Of a DNA stretch of 64,000 bases, positions 35,553-44,783 are shown piece after piece. The first letter of the stretch is position 1. Each line of letters starts with the position of its first letter. The notes under the pieces were generated by a model. The model ran no database searches. It was not told the origin of the DNA and saw only the letters and a list, made by a program, of their open reading frames with translations. Both the position numbers and the translations under genes were made by a program. Origin of the DNA: Maricaulis sp. (GTDB lineage: Bacteria; Pseudomonadota; Alphaproteobacteria; Caulobacterales; Maricaulaceae); contig JAEPND010000012.1 of assembly GCA_017643585.1 (NCBI GenBank), positions 1 to 64,000 of the forward strand, in the 5' to 3' direction.

Positions 35553-36716
35553 TCAGGACCAGATCTCGCGATAGAGCGCGATCATGTCGGCCTGGCTGGG
35601 CTGGCGCGGATTGTTGGCTGGCGAGCCGGACGCCTCGGCTTGTTCCGCCATTGTTTCCAAAACTTGGTGATAACGCACCTTGTCCAGGCCGTATTCCGAC
35701 ATGGATGGGACGCAAAGGTCCGCATTCAGGGCGATCAGGGCGTCAACCAGCTGATCACAGGCGCTTTGATCGCTGGCGTCCGCCTCGGCGATGCCCATAA
35801 CGCGCGCGCAGTCTGCGTACCGCCCGGGGGCGCCGGAAATTGACCAGCGTGTGATGGCCGGTAGGAGCATGGCGTTTGAGAGACCGTGCGGGACATGGAA
35901 GAAGGCGCCGATGGGGCGGCTCATGCCGTGAACCAGCGCCACAGACGCGTTGGAGAAGGCCATCCCGGCCAGCATCGCCCCGGTCATCATGGCGTCGCGG
36001 GCCGCGTGATTGTCCGGTTCGTGGAAGGCCGTCCGGATATGTTTTGCGATCAGTCGCATCGCACCCAGCGCCTGCTGGTCTGAAAAGGCATTGGCCTTGC
36101 GGCTGACATAGGCCTCGATCGCATGCGTCAGGGAGTCGATACCGGTATCGGCCGTTGTTCGGGGCGGCACGGTCAGGGTCAGCTCATAGTCGACAATTGC
36201 AGCCGCCGGCATCAGGCCAGGCCCCATGCACAACATTTTCTCGTCAGTGTCGCCATCGGTGATGACCGTGACCCGCGTGACTTCGGAACCGGTCCCCGCC
36301 GTCGTGGGGATGGCGATCACGGGCGGACCGCGCCGGCTGATGACGTGCGGCACCTTCAGAGTGCCCATCGGCTGGTCATAGGCCAGCCGTGCGCTCATCG
36401 CCTTGGCCGTGTCGATGGCGCTGCCGCCACCCAGCGCCACCAACCCGTCATAGGCATCGCCGGAGAAGGCCTCGAGGCCAGCATCGACACAAGCGATGGT
36501 CGGCTCCGGTACCGTGTCCAGGAATGCGCGGGAGGTGAGGCTGGCGGTGTGCAGAACGTCCTGCACACGCGCCAGATAGCCCAGCTCTTCCATCACCCGA
36601 TCGGTGATGATGAGGACATTTCGACATCCCGCCCGCACCAGCGCGTCCGGCAGTTCAGCCAGCGCGCCGCCGCCCAGACGCAAATCCGGGGTCAGGTCGA
36701 TGCGAGCGGGCGCCAC
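35553..36716 (-). CDS. Iron-containing alcohol dehydrogenase
   Basis: A 387-residue group III (Fe-ADH) enzyme that uses NAD(P)H to interconvert an alcohol and an aldehyde or ketone. The nucleotide-binding GGGSAIDTAKA lies at ~95-105, the conserved PTTAGTGSEVT at ~137, and metal ligands lie in TGIDSLTHAIEA and in VHGMSRPIGAFFHVPHG. The start is GTG at 36716, three bases after the stop of the upstream gene, with GGAGAG as the ribosome binding site inside that gene. Coupling with the saccharopine-dehydrogenase-like gene suggests a shared pathway. The substrate cannot be told from sequence. Confidence 0.9.
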   Translation of the reverse strand: MAPARIDLTPDLRLGGGALAELPDALVRAGCRNVLIITDRVMEELGYLARVQDVLHTASLTSRAFLDTVPEPTIACVDAGLEAFSGDAYDGLVALGGGSAIDTAKAMSARLAYDQPMGTLKVPHVISRRGPPVIAIPTTAGTGSEVTRVTVITDGDTDEKMLCMGPGLMPAAAIVDYELTLTVPPRTTADTGIDSLTHAIEAYVSRKANAFSDQQALGAMRLIAKHIRTAFHEPDNHAARDAMMTGAMLAGMAFSNASVALVHGMSRPIGAFFHVPHGLSNAMLLPAITRWSISGAPGRYADCARVMGIAEADASDQSACDQLVDALIALNADLCVPSMSEYGLDKVRYHQVLETMAEQAEASGSPANNPRQPSQADMIALYREIWS

Positions 36717-36719
36717 GTC

Positions 36720-37892
36720 TCAGCTCTCCATCACGAATTTCAGACCCGCATGCTCCTGCAGGCGGGTGATCAGGGCGTCGCCCATCGCCGGGGCCGGGGT
36801 GTAGACACCTCCCGCAGTCTGCGCGCGGTCGACGTTCTGGACCAGGCAGAGCGCGGCTTCGGCGATCATCTTGGACGTGGAGCCATAGCCCGGGTCCTTG
36901 TCACCGCTGACACCGGCAGTCAGGCGGGTGCCATCCGGTGTCACGCCAGTGAACATGGCGTCGTAGAAACCCGTTTCCCGCTCTTCCTTGCTGGGGCCTT
37001 CGCCGGGTTTGGGCGGGTTTTCCGCCATCGACTTGTCGTTGGCGATCATGTTGGCGAATTGCTCACCCTGTTCACCCGGACCGGTCGAGAACATCTCGTC
37101 ATAGACAAAGTCCTCGCCATAACGATGGCCCAGCAGGGCATTGGAGCGGTGGACATTCTTGGTGTTGATCGACGCCATGATGAAGGGTGCGGACCAGGTA
37201 TTCAGATCGTCCTCGAAGATCACCTTGCTGCCAGAGGGCTGACGCGGACCGTCAAAACCGGGGACCAGGCTGAACGGATCGCGCAGGCGGTTGATCACCT
37301 CCGGTTCCTTGGCCGCGCGTGCCATGGTCTGGGCGAAGCTGGCGGCGGTCCCGCCGGAGAAAGTGCCCTTCATCTTGCGCACACGGCCCTTGATGCGGGC
37401 CAGCGGCGCGCCGGTCTGGTCGATGGCGTGGGATTGCAGAAAGTAGACGCCCAGGTCGAACGGGATAGAGTCGAAGCCGCAGGACAGCACAATTCGGGCG
37501 CCGCTGTCGCGAGCGGGTGCGTCATGGGCTGCGATGATGTCGTGCATCCAGGCCGGCTCGCCGCACAGGTCGACATAATCCGTGCCTGCATCGACGCAGG
37601 CCTTGACCAGCGCCTCGCCATACAGCTGGTACGGGCCGACCGTGGTGATCACGGCAGCCGTCTGCTCCGCCATCGCCGCCAGCGAGGCGGGGTCGGAACT
37701 GTCAGCGGCGATCAGGGGCGTGTCGGCTGGCGCGCCGATCTCGTCACGGACCAAAGCCAGCTTGTCCAGCGAGCGTCCGGCCATGGCCCAGCGCACGGCG
37801 GACCCATATTCGGCCGCAAGATATTCCGCGACAAGGCGACCGGTGAATCCGGTGGCGCCGAAGATAACGACATCATAGGTGCGCTTGGTCAT
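36720..37892 (-). CDS. Saccharopine dehydrogenase-like oxidoreductase
   Basis: A 390-residue protein with an N-terminal Rossmann fold (VVIFGATGFTGRLVAEYLA) and a YVDLCGEPAWM-type segment. This is typical of the saccharopine-dehydrogenase-like group that includes mycobacterial trans-acting enoyl reductase and animal SCCPDH. Members commonly act on lipid intermediates rather than on saccharopine. The ATG at 37892 was chosen because the Rossmann motif starts ten residues later; the frame to 38039 is not coding-like. It is the first gene of the two-gene unit with the iron alcohol dehydrogenase and diverges from the gene at 38061. Confidence 0.85.
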   Translation of the reverse strand: MTKRTYDVVIFGATGFTGRLVAEYLAAEYGSAVRWAMAGRSLDKLALVRDEIGAPADTPLIAADSSDPASLAAMAEQTAAVITTVGPYQLYGEALVKACVDAGTDYVDLCGEPAWMHDIIAAHDAPARDSGARIVLSCGFDSIPFDLGVYFLQSHAIDQTGAPLARIKGRVRKMKGTFSGGTAASFAQTMARAAKEPEVINRLRDPFSLVPGFDGPRQPSGSKVIFEDDLNTWSAPFIMASINTKNVHRSNALLGHRYGEDFVYDEMFSTGPGEQGEQFANMIANDKSMAENPPKPGEGPSKEERETGFYDAMFTGVTPDGTRLTAGVSGDKDPGYGSTSKMIAEAALCLVQNVDRAQTAGGVYTPAPAMGDALITRLQEHAGLKFVMES

Positions 37893-38060
37893 GTTCTGTC
37901 CTGACTTTTGGGAGGTGGGCGAAGCCCATCGGAAACAGCAAATTGGGGTCTTCAGAGCCACAAGTCGAGGCTTGATCGCGTTCGGCCTGCGACACAAAGC
38001 GGTCGACAGGCATCGGGCAGCCGCGCATAGTCTGTGCAAACGGTAAGCTTTCCAGAGACC

Positions 38061-38666
38061 ATGACAGTAAAATTCTTGATTGCCCTTGCCCCGGTCGCGC
38101 TTGCGTCGGCGGCTTTCGCCCAGGACGACAACTCCGCCCTTGCGCCACTGTTTGCGTGCCAGTCCATCGCGGACGCATCCGAGCGACTGGCCTGCGCCGA
38201 CGCCGCGATTTCAGGTCTGCGAACGGCGACAGAGAGCGGCGCGGTTGTGGTCGTCAATCGCCAGCAGATCGAGGCGGCGGAACAGCAATCCTATGGTCGT
38301 GATGGCGGTGGCTTCAGCCTGGCCGATGTACCGAGCATCTCCCTGCCCAGCCTGACATCGGAATCCGAAGATCTCGCCGATGCCTCCACCAGCACCAATG
38401 CCAATGTGGTGCGTGACGAGGAAGGCCAGATCAACCGCATTGAAAATCTGCCCGTGACCAGTCTGCGTACCAATCGCCGTGGCCGCTTTGTCATCGAGCT
38501 GGAAAACGGCCAGGTCTGGGTGCAAACGGATTCCTCGCGTATCTGGATCCCGCCGAGTGTCCGCAACGGCCCGATGAGTGTGACGGTCGAAAACGCCGCG
38601 CTGGGCTCCCACCGCATGCAGATCATCGGCACCAATCGCTGGTTCCGCGCCCGTCGTGAGGACTAG
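38061..38666 (+). CDS. Exported protein of unknown function
   Basis: A 201-residue protein with a cleavable signal peptide (residues 1-20, SAAFAQ). A short N-terminal module has the pattern CQSIADASERLACADAAI, a two-cysteine motif found at the start of several unrelated periplasmic proteins. A low-complexity middle leads to a C-terminal beta-rich domain (GRFVIELENGQVWVQTDSSRIWIP, with GTNRWFRARR near the end). I do not recognise a named family. It is probably periplasmic, and monocistronic. Confidence 0.75.
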   Translation: MTVKFLIALAPVALASAAFAQDDNSALAPLFACQSIADASERLACADAAISGLRTATESGAVVVVNRQQIEAAEQQSYGRDGGGFSLADVPSISLPSLTSESEDLADASTSTNANVVRDEEGQINRIENLPVTSLRTNRRGRFVIELENGQVWVQTDSSRIWIPPSVRNGPMSVTVENAALGSHRMQIIGTNRWFRARRED

Positions 38667-38690
38667 TCCCCGCGTCTCTCTCGACAGTTG

Positions 38691-38706
38691 ATGAGAGGCC
38701 TCTCAT
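38691..38706. terminator. Perfect 16-bp palindrome between convergent genes
   Basis: ATGAGAGGCCTCTCAT spans the end of the DUF1826 gene and the gap after the gene ending at 38666. Its placement suggests a bidirectional stop or mRNA 3'-end structure, but there is no T run and the loop would have to open the centre. Confidence 0.35.
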
Positions 38707-39347
38707 AGCTTGATCATGCCGTTTGGAAGCGTGTCGTGAGCCTCGTTCATGACGACCAGAAAGCGTGTAATTCCATCCCCCTCGACGGGCGGGGACCGAT
38801 GCAAAAGCACGTGATCAGACGATTGAGACCAGACCTTGCCTCTCAAAATCACGGGCATGCCTGTTGCTATGCGATTTGAGTGTGTGGGTTGTTCGCGGTC
38901 ATGGCGGACGAATGCGTATTCTGTGCCGGGGCCCTTATAGGTGCAGATCAGGCGCGCTTTGACGACATCCTTGTGAAATCGTCGGCAGGCATCATCACGA
39001 ACCGGTTCCACACGGACGAGAAGTCGCGATGCTTCCAGCAATTCCGCCATTGTGAAAGCGAGATCGCTTATATCGCTGACGAGCCAGTTCCGAGCGTTAG
39101 TCGTCAGTCCGCGCCAATCATCGAGAATGTTGCGGACATGCGATTCCACATCGCTGGGCTTGGAACAAAAGCGAACGGGTTGGGCATGCTCGATATTCCA
39201 CTGACGAAGGGCATGCGTGACCTGGCTTGGTATGTCGCGGTTCCAGATCACGCCCTCTACCCCGTCATTGCGCAGCAGGAAGATCTGCTCTCTCACCCCA
39301 GTCTCGAGCAGGGGTGTTGCAGGGGCAATGTGGCGGGTGAGTTGCAT
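38703..39347 (-). CDS. DUF1826 family protein, zinc-responsive partner of the COG0523 GTPase
   Basis: A 214-residue protein of the DUF1826 type, with a C-terminal block of conserved residues (RRFHKDVVKARLICTYKGPGTEY, HRSPPVEG, RFLVVMNEA). The His/Asp pattern suggests a cupin-like metal site, but function is not established. It starts 2 bp after the stop of the zinc GTPase, and the two are commonly paired in Zur regulons. Expression should be induced by zinc depletion through the box at 40620. Confidence 0.85.
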   Translation of the reverse strand: MQLTRHIAPATPLLETGVREQIFLLRNDGVEGVIWNRDIPSQVTHALRQWNIEHAQPVRFCSKPSDVESHVRNILDDWRGLTTNARNWLVSDISDLAFTMAELLEASRLLVRVEPVRDDACRRFHKDVVKARLICTYKGPGTEYAFVRHDREQPTHSNRIATGMPVILRGKVWSQSSDHVLLHRSPPVEGDGITRFLVVMNEAHDTLPNGMIKL

Positions 39348-39349
39348 AT

Positions 39350-40570
39350 CTATTCCGCGGCTTCGGTGAGCTGCCAGACCGGGAATGGGTCATTCATGTC
39401 CGGAACCTGGCTCGTTGAATAGGACTGGACCTCGGGTAGCAAAGCGGCGTCCAACTTCGCTTTCAATGCCGCCCAATCAATTCCGGAACCGATGAAAACC
39501 AGTTCCTGTCTTCGGTCTCCGAAGGGCTCTTGCCAGTGGTTCGCGAGGTATTCCTCCACGCCTGCCCCTTGTGGCCAGTTCTCGCGAGGGACGCTGGCCC
39601 ACCACGTTCCGATGGGTTCGACACTCGAGAGCGCGCCGGCAAGGGAGAATTCCGCGACCCAACCGGGGCGGGTTGCCAGCCAGAAATGCCCCTTGGCTCG
39701 AATGACGCCGGGCAAGGGGCCATTCAGAACAGCGTGCAGTCGCTCAGGATGAAATGGGCGCCGCGCTCGATAGACATAAGAGCTAACGCCATACTCTTCG
39801 GTTTCCGGTGTGTGGTCGGCATAGCCGTAAAGTTCCTTGGCCCACATCGGATGCTCGTGGGCTTTTTCGAAATCGAACAGACCCGTATTCAAAATGGAGC
39901 CGGTGGGCACTTGCGAATAATTGGTCTCAATGATGCGGACGTCGGCATTCAGGCTGCGGATGATTTTGCGGGCTGCGTCCACCTGATCCGGTCGCGCATC
40001 GTCGACCTTGTTGAGAATGATGATGTCCGCAAACTCGATCTGGTCTGTCAGCAAGTGTACCAGGGTCCGAGCATCCTCCTCTCCCAGCGACTCGCCGAGA
40101 TCGCGAAGGAATTCATGGCTGGAAAAATCGCGCAGAAGGTTCACGGCATCAACAACGGTGACCATTGTATCGATGCGGGCAACATCCGAGAGGCTGTCGC
40201 CCTCTTCCGTGCGAAAATCAAACGTGGCCGCGACCGGAAGAGGTTCGGAAATGCCGGTTGATTCAATCAGCAAGTAGTCAAAGCGCTGCTCTTCCGCCAG
40301 GCGGCGCACCTCTGCCAGCAAATCATCCCTCAGCGTGCAGCAAATACAGCCATTGGACATCTCCACGAGCGTTTCATCTGTTCGGCTCAGCTCCGATCCG
40401 GCGCGAACCAGATCCGCGTCGATATTGACCTCGGACATGTCGTTCACGATCACTGCGACCCGCAATCCATCCCGATTGTTGAGGACGCGATTGAGCAATG
40501 TGGTTTTGCCAGCCCCCAGGAATCCGGACAGCACGGTTACGGGGAGGCGTGCATCAGCAGAAGAGGCCAT
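39350..40570 (-). CDS. COG0523/CobW family zinc GTPase (ZigA/YciC-like metallochaperone)
   Basis: A 406-residue G3E GTPase with Walker A ([12 protein letters not shown], ~16-27), the metal-binding GCICC (74-78), [12 protein letters not shown] (switch/Walker B region) and NKVD. A CobW C-terminal domain contains [12 protein letters not shown]. It likely delivers or allocates zinc in the cytoplasm during starvation. I chose the ATG at 40570, which has GGAAGGA upstream; the frame to 40648 would run through the Zur box. First gene of the operon with the DUF1826 protein. Confidence 0.9.
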   Translation of the reverse strand: MASSADARLPVTVLSGFLGAGKTTLLNRVLNNRDGLRVAVIVNDMSEVNIDADLVRAGSELSRTDETLVEMSNGCICCTLRDDLLAEVRRLAEEQRFDYLLIESTGISEPLPVAATFDFRTEEGDSLSDVARIDTMVTVVDAVNLLRDFSSHEFLRDLGESLGEEDARTLVHLLTDQIEFADIIILNKVDDARPDQVDAARKIIRSLNADVRIIETNYSQVPTGSILNTGLFDFEKAHEHPMWAKELYGYADHTPETEEYGVSSYVYRARRPFHPERLHAVLNGPLPGVIRAKGHFWLATRPGWVAEFSLAGALSSVEPIGTWWASVPRENWPQGAGVEEYLANHWQEPFGDRRQELVFIGSGIDWAALKAKLDAALLPEVQSYSTSQVPDMNDPFPVWQLTEAAE

Positions 40571-40880
40571 CTGAACTATTCCTTCCATTTCGGATCTTTG
40601 GTGAGAGCGAAGTTCGATTACGTTATAATATAACGTCATTGTGAACAATACACCGCTCGCTGTTCGGATGTGTTCAGATTCTCAGGCATAACAGGAGAAG
40701 CGGGCGGGGAGGTGTTCCGGCGAGAGCGGGTCTGTTCCGTTTGATTAAGGAAAATCAACCGGTCAGAAATGTCTTCGTTCGCCTGGGCGCTAGAAGGATA
40801 TCGACGCCACCTGGCTTCAAACAAGAATTTTCGCAACCAGGTTATAACTGAGGGGTCGAGCGGTCCACGCTCGGGAGACA
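40571..40880. other. Intergenic region with Zur box, 310 bp
   Basis: It separates the leftward zinc operon from the rightward M3 peptidase gene. The Zur-type palindrome sits 50 bp upstream of the zinc GTPase start. No further gene is supported; the region is AT-rich around 40600-40760. Confidence 0.5.
40620..40636. promoter_or_regulatory. Zur box
   Basis: ACGTTATAATATAACGT is a perfect 17-bp palindrome around one central base and matches the core GTTATANTATAAC of proteobacterial Zur sites. It lies 50 bp upstream of the zinc GTPase start, where bound Zur would block the promoter. Confidence 0.88.
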
Positions 40881-42785
40881 ATGAAAACGTTCAACAAGCT
40901 TCACCGTTCCGCCGTCAAAATGGCTGCAGCGAGCTCGCTGGTGCTGGCAGCGCTTACCGCGCCGGTATTCGCTCAAGAGGTCATGCAGGATGCTGTCGAC
41001 GAACAATATGTCTGGGATCTGACGCCGTTCTACGCGACTTATGCTGATTGGGAGGCGGAACTCGAGCGGCTCCAGGGTGAGATTGACGGCCTCGCGGCGT
41101 TTGAAGGCCGCCTCGGTGACAATGCCGAGACCTTGCTGGCTGCCCTTGATGCGCAATCGGCCTTCTACAAGGAAGTTCTGCGTGTTTGGACCTATGCGTC
41201 AAATACGCGCTCGACCAATCTGGGTGACCCGAATGGCCAGGCGATGGTGGGTCGCGTGCAGGCTCTGTTCCAGTCTGCCAGCGCTGCACAAAGCTATATG
41301 GCACCGGAAATCGTCGCCCTGGGCGAGCGCCGCATCGAGCGTTTCATTGCGCAGGAGGATGGCCTCGACAAGCATGCGTTTGGTTTGCGCAATACGATCC
41401 GCCAGGGCGCGCACGTTCTGACGCCGGAAGCGGAACAGGTTCTTTCCCTGATGGGAACAGCCCTCTCAGCCTCACAAAACGCGCGCAACCTGTTGGCAAA
41501 TGCAGAGATTGAATGGCCGACGATCACGCTCAGCGATGGAACGGAGGCGCATCTCACGCCTGCAGGTTACGGCCTCTATCGCGAAGCCTCCAATCGGGAT
41601 GACCGCGTCGCCGTCTTCGACGCATTCTGGGGGCGCTGGTCAGACTTCGAGAGCACGTTCGGCGCGACGCTGAACGGCGAGGTCCAGGCGAATGTCGCGA
41701 CGGCCCAGGCTCGCAATTACGACAATACGCTGCAGTACTTCCTGTCCGGCGACAACATCCCGGAAGACGTCTATCGCACGCTGGTCCAGGTCACGAACGA
41801 CCGGATCGATGTCCTGCACCGCTACTTCCGCCTTCGCGCACGCATGCTCGAAATCGATGATCTGGGATATCACGATATCTATCCCGCGATGGTTGAAACG
41901 GATCTGAGCTTCCCGATCGATGAGACGCGCGAGCATGTTCTGGCGTCCATGGCGCCGCTCGGCTCGTATTATACCGAGAGCTTCGCGGAGGCTTCACTGG
42001 AACGCTGGATGCATGTCTATCCGCAACCCGGCAAGGCATCCGGCGCCTATATGTCAGGCTCTGCCTATGATGTTCATCCGCTGATCCTGCTCAATCACCA
42101 GGACACCTATAACAGCGCCTCGACCTATGCCCACGAGTGGGGGCATGCGATGCACCAGGTGCTGACCAATGAGAACCAGCCATACGAACTCTCCGGCTTC
42201 TCCATTTTCACCACCGAGATCGCCGCGATCGCCCAGGAGTTGATGCTCCAGGAACACATGCTGGAACAGGCGCAGTCCGAGGAAGAACGCCTCTTCTATC
42301 TCGGTTATGCGCTGGAGCAGATGCGCGGTACGTATTTCCGCCAGGTCATGTTCTCAGAATTTGAACTGGCCATCCACGAAGCCGTCGAACGGGGTGAGGC
42401 GCTGACAGGTGCGCGCATGACTGAGATGTATGGCGAAATTCTTCGTCGGTATCACGGTCATGATGAGGGCGTGCTGGAGATCACAGAGCGCGAGATGATT
42501 GAGTGGGCTTATATCCCGCACTTCTATTTCAACTTCTATGTCTACCAGTATGCGACCTCTATTGCGGGTGCGGCCTATTTTGTGGACCAGATCGGCTCCG
42601 GCGGCGATGCAGCCCGTGAAACCTATCTCGACTTCCTGAAGGCGGGCGGGTCCGATTATCCGGTGGAAATCCTGCGTGATGCCGGGCTCGATATGACGAC
42701 TACGGATCCCTACAATGCCGTGATCGATCGCATGGACGCGGTTATGGACGAGATCGAGGCGATCCTCGACGCTCGCGAGCAATAG
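40881..42785 (+). CDS. Secreted M3-family oligoendopeptidase F
   Basis: A 634-residue zinc peptidase. It carries a signal peptide (residues 1-31, LTAPVFAQ), which is unusual because most PepF enzymes are cytoplasmic; this one should act in the periplasm or outside. The helical M3 fold surrounds the catalytic His418-Glu-Trp-Gly-His422 (TYAHEWGHAMH), with a third ligand in FTTEIAAIAQE about 25 residues on. The length fits the PepF subfamily. CGGGAG precedes the ATG at 40881. It is monocistronic, with its own terminator. Confidence 0.92.
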   Translation: MKTFNKLHRSAVKMAAASSLVLAALTAPVFAQEVMQDAVDEQYVWDLTPFYATYADWEAELERLQGEIDGLAAFEGRLGDNAETLLAALDAQSAFYKEVLRVWTYASNTRSTNLGDPNGQAMVGRVQALFQSASAAQSYMAPEIVALGERRIERFIAQEDGLDKHAFGLRNTIRQGAHVLTPEAEQVLSLMGTALSASQNARNLLANAEIEWPTITLSDGTEAHLTPAGYGLYREASNRDDRVAVFDAFWGRWSDFESTFGATLNGEVQANVATAQARNYDNTLQYFLSGDNIPEDVYRTLVQVTNDRIDVLHRYFRLRARMLEIDDLGYHDIYPAMVETDLSFPIDETREHVLASMAPLGSYYTESFAEASLERWMHVYPQPGKASGAYMSGSAYDVHPLILLNHQDTYNSASTYAHEWGHAMHQVLTNENQPYELSGFSIFTTEIAAIAQELMLQEHMLEQAQSEEERLFYLGYALEQMRGTYFRQVMFSEFELAIHEAVERGEALTGARMTEMYGEILRRYHGHDEGVLEITEREMIEWAYIPHFYFNFYVYQYATSIAGAAYFVDQIGSGGDAARETYLDFLKAGGSDYPVEILRDAGLDMTTTDPYNAVIDRMDAVMDEIEAILDAREQ

Positions 42786-42801
42786 GTCCAATCACTTCAA
42801 G

Positions 42802-42840
42802 ACGGGCGCTGTGGAGCAATCCATGGCGCCCGTTCTGTTT
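42802..42840 (+). terminator. Intrinsic terminator of the M3 peptidase gene
   Basis: ACGGGCGC and GCGCCCGT form the stem around a 16-base loop, followed by TCTGTTTT. It ends directly at the stop codon of the convergent symporter gene. Confidence 0.7.
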
Positions 42841-44559
42841 TCAGGACCGATCATCCCGGCTCGACTGTGGTCCACGCCCGGCCCATAGCCAGCAGGCGAT
42901 ATTGGCGGCAGCGAGCGCCGTCAGGGCCAGGTAGAAGCCTGGTCCGGGTGCCTCGCTGGCCAGGCCGATGGGTGAGAAGACCAGGTAGAGCAGCACCACC
43001 AGCGATAACAGGGTGAAGGCGACAGGCCTCGCATGGCGCCAGGGTGTCATGTCGACCTGGTGATTGTCTTCCAGCTTCCAGGCCTGTTGGCGCGGGGCGA
43101 ACCGCCCGGCCAGCAGCATGATGGCGACCTCGATGACAAACAGGATGGCGTAGATGTGCAGGAAGTGCAGCGTCACCCAGTCGGCGAGGGCGAACTTCAA
43201 CAGGCCATAGGTGATGACGTGGAAGATGATCACGATCTTCGCGGCCATGGCCGGCGTGTGGCGCGCGAACAGCCCGACCAGCACAATCACGACAATGGGA
43301 ATGTTGTAGAAGCCGGTAAAGATCCGGATGACTTGCCACAGGCCTTCCGGCGCGAACCACAGCAGGGGCGCCACGCAGAAGGAAAACAGCGCAATGACCA
43401 CGCTGGCGATCATCGCGATGCGCACGGTCTGTTGTTCACTCAGCGCGGTTTTGCGCATTGGCGCATAGATATCCAGCGTAAACATGGTCGCCGCGCTGTT
43501 GAGCAGCGAGTTGAACGAGGAAAACACCGCGCCGAACAGAACGGCCAGGAAAAAGCCCATCATCCAGACCGGGAAGACATCCCGGATCAGCGCCGGATAG
43601 GCCTGGTCGATACTGGCCAGCCCCGGACCGTAGAGGTGGAAGGCAATCACTCCCGGTATCATCATGAAAAACGGCACCAGGATCTTGAAGAAGCCTGACA
43701 GCAGGACGCCTTTCTGGCCCTCGGCCAGTGAGCGCGCGGCCAGGGTGCGCTGGATGACGTATTGGTTGGCACACCAGTAGAACAGGTTGGCAAAGATCAT
43801 CCCGGTGAAAATCGTCCCGAACGGGATGGGCGATTGTTCACCCCCGATCGCATTCAGCTTGTCGGGATGCTCGCTCAGCAGCGTGCGCAGACCGGAAAGC
43901 AGGTCGCCCTCGCCCAGGGCGATCAGTCCCAGCACCGGGACCAGGGCGCCGACGATCAACAGGCCCACCCCGTTGAGCGTATCCGAGACGGCAACGGCCT
44001 TCAGCCCGCCGAACACGGCGTAGACGGCGCCGATACTGCCGATGACCAGGATGGTGACCACCAGGGCCTCGAACTGGCTGATGCCGAACAATTCGGGGAT
44101 ATCGAACAGGCGGATCACGGCGATGGAGCCGGAATAGAGGATGGAGGGAATGGTCACCAGGCCATAGCCGAGCATGAACAGGATGACCGACAGGCGCTGC
44201 ACGTCCCGGTCAAAGCGACTGGCCAGGAATTCCGGCAGGGTGGTAAAGGCGCTGGCCAGGTATCGCGGCAGAAAGATCAGGGCCATGGCGATGGTGGCGA
44301 GGGCGGCGGTGACCTCCCACGCCATCGACGACATGTCGAAGCCATAGGCCGAGCCGTTCAGCCCGATCAATTGCTCGGCCGACAGATTGGTCAACAACAG
44401 CGAACCGGCAATGAACAGGCCGCCGAGATGGCGACCGGCGAGAAAATACCCGTCGCGTGTACTGACGTCCTCGCTGGCCTGGCGGAATGACCACCACGCC
44501 ACCAGCGCCATCACCACCGCACAACTGGCCAGTGCCAGCCCGATTTCGGTTATCGACAC
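42841..44559 (-). CDS. Sodium/solute symporter (SSS/SLC5 family, vSGLT-like)
   Basis: A 572-residue membrane protein with about 14 hydrophobic segments. The core resembles vSGLT-type sugar transporters: YFLAGRHLGGLFIAGSLLLTNLSAEQ in the first helices (sodium site region), LPEFLASRFDRDV, YAVFGGLKAVAVSD and FGAVFSSFNSLLNSAATMFT. The substrate is probably a sugar or polyol, inferred from the subgroup. The GTG at 44559 was chosen because GAGGGGG lies just upstream; the frame extends to 44679 without a hydrophobic or conserved start. It stands alone. Confidence 0.88.
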   Translation of the reverse strand: MSITEIGLALASCAVVMALVAWWSFRQASEDVSTRDGYFLAGRHLGGLFIAGSLLLTNLSAEQLIGLNGSAYGFDMSSMAWEVTAALATIAMALIFLPRYLASAFTTLPEFLASRFDRDVQRLSVILFMLGYGLVTIPSILYSGSIAVIRLFDIPELFGISQFEALVVTILVIGSIGAVYAVFGGLKAVAVSDTLNGVGLLIVGALVPVLGLIALGEGDLLSGLRTLLSEHPDKLNAIGGEQSPIPFGTIFTGMIFANLFYWCANQYVIQRTLAARSLAEGQKGVLLSGFFKILVPFFMMIPGVIAFHLYGPGLASIDQAYPALIRDVFPVWMMGFFLAVLFGAVFSSFNSLLNSAATMFTLDIYAPMRKTALSEQQTVRIAMIASVVIALFSFCVAPLLWFAPEGLWQVIRIFTGFYNIPIVVIVLVGLFARHTPAMAAKIVIIFHVITYGLLKFALADWVTLHFLHIYAILFVIEVAIMLLAGRFAPRQQAWKLEDNHQVDMTPWRHARPVAFTLLSLVVLLYLVFSPIGLASEAPGPGFYLALTALAAANIACWLWAGRGPQSSRDDRS

Positions 44560-44783
44560 GACGTCCCCCTCTTCCGCGACCGACAGCTTATGTCGGTTCC
44601 GGGGGGAATTTGAAGCGAAGGTTGAGGGAAGGGCAATGAACGGGTCTGGACGAGGCTGGGCCCTTGGCTGGAAACACACTCTTCTGTCGGGTCAATTCCC
44701 TTTGACTGGGCATTTGATGTGGGGTTGGGTTTCTGATCGGCGATAAAGCATGGGACCGCTGTCAGGTATATGGAGGTCGGTGA

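Noticed and set aside
36123-37904. A 593-codon frame on the plus strand
   Set aside because: It is antisense to two well-supported oxidoreductase genes and its translation shows no domain.
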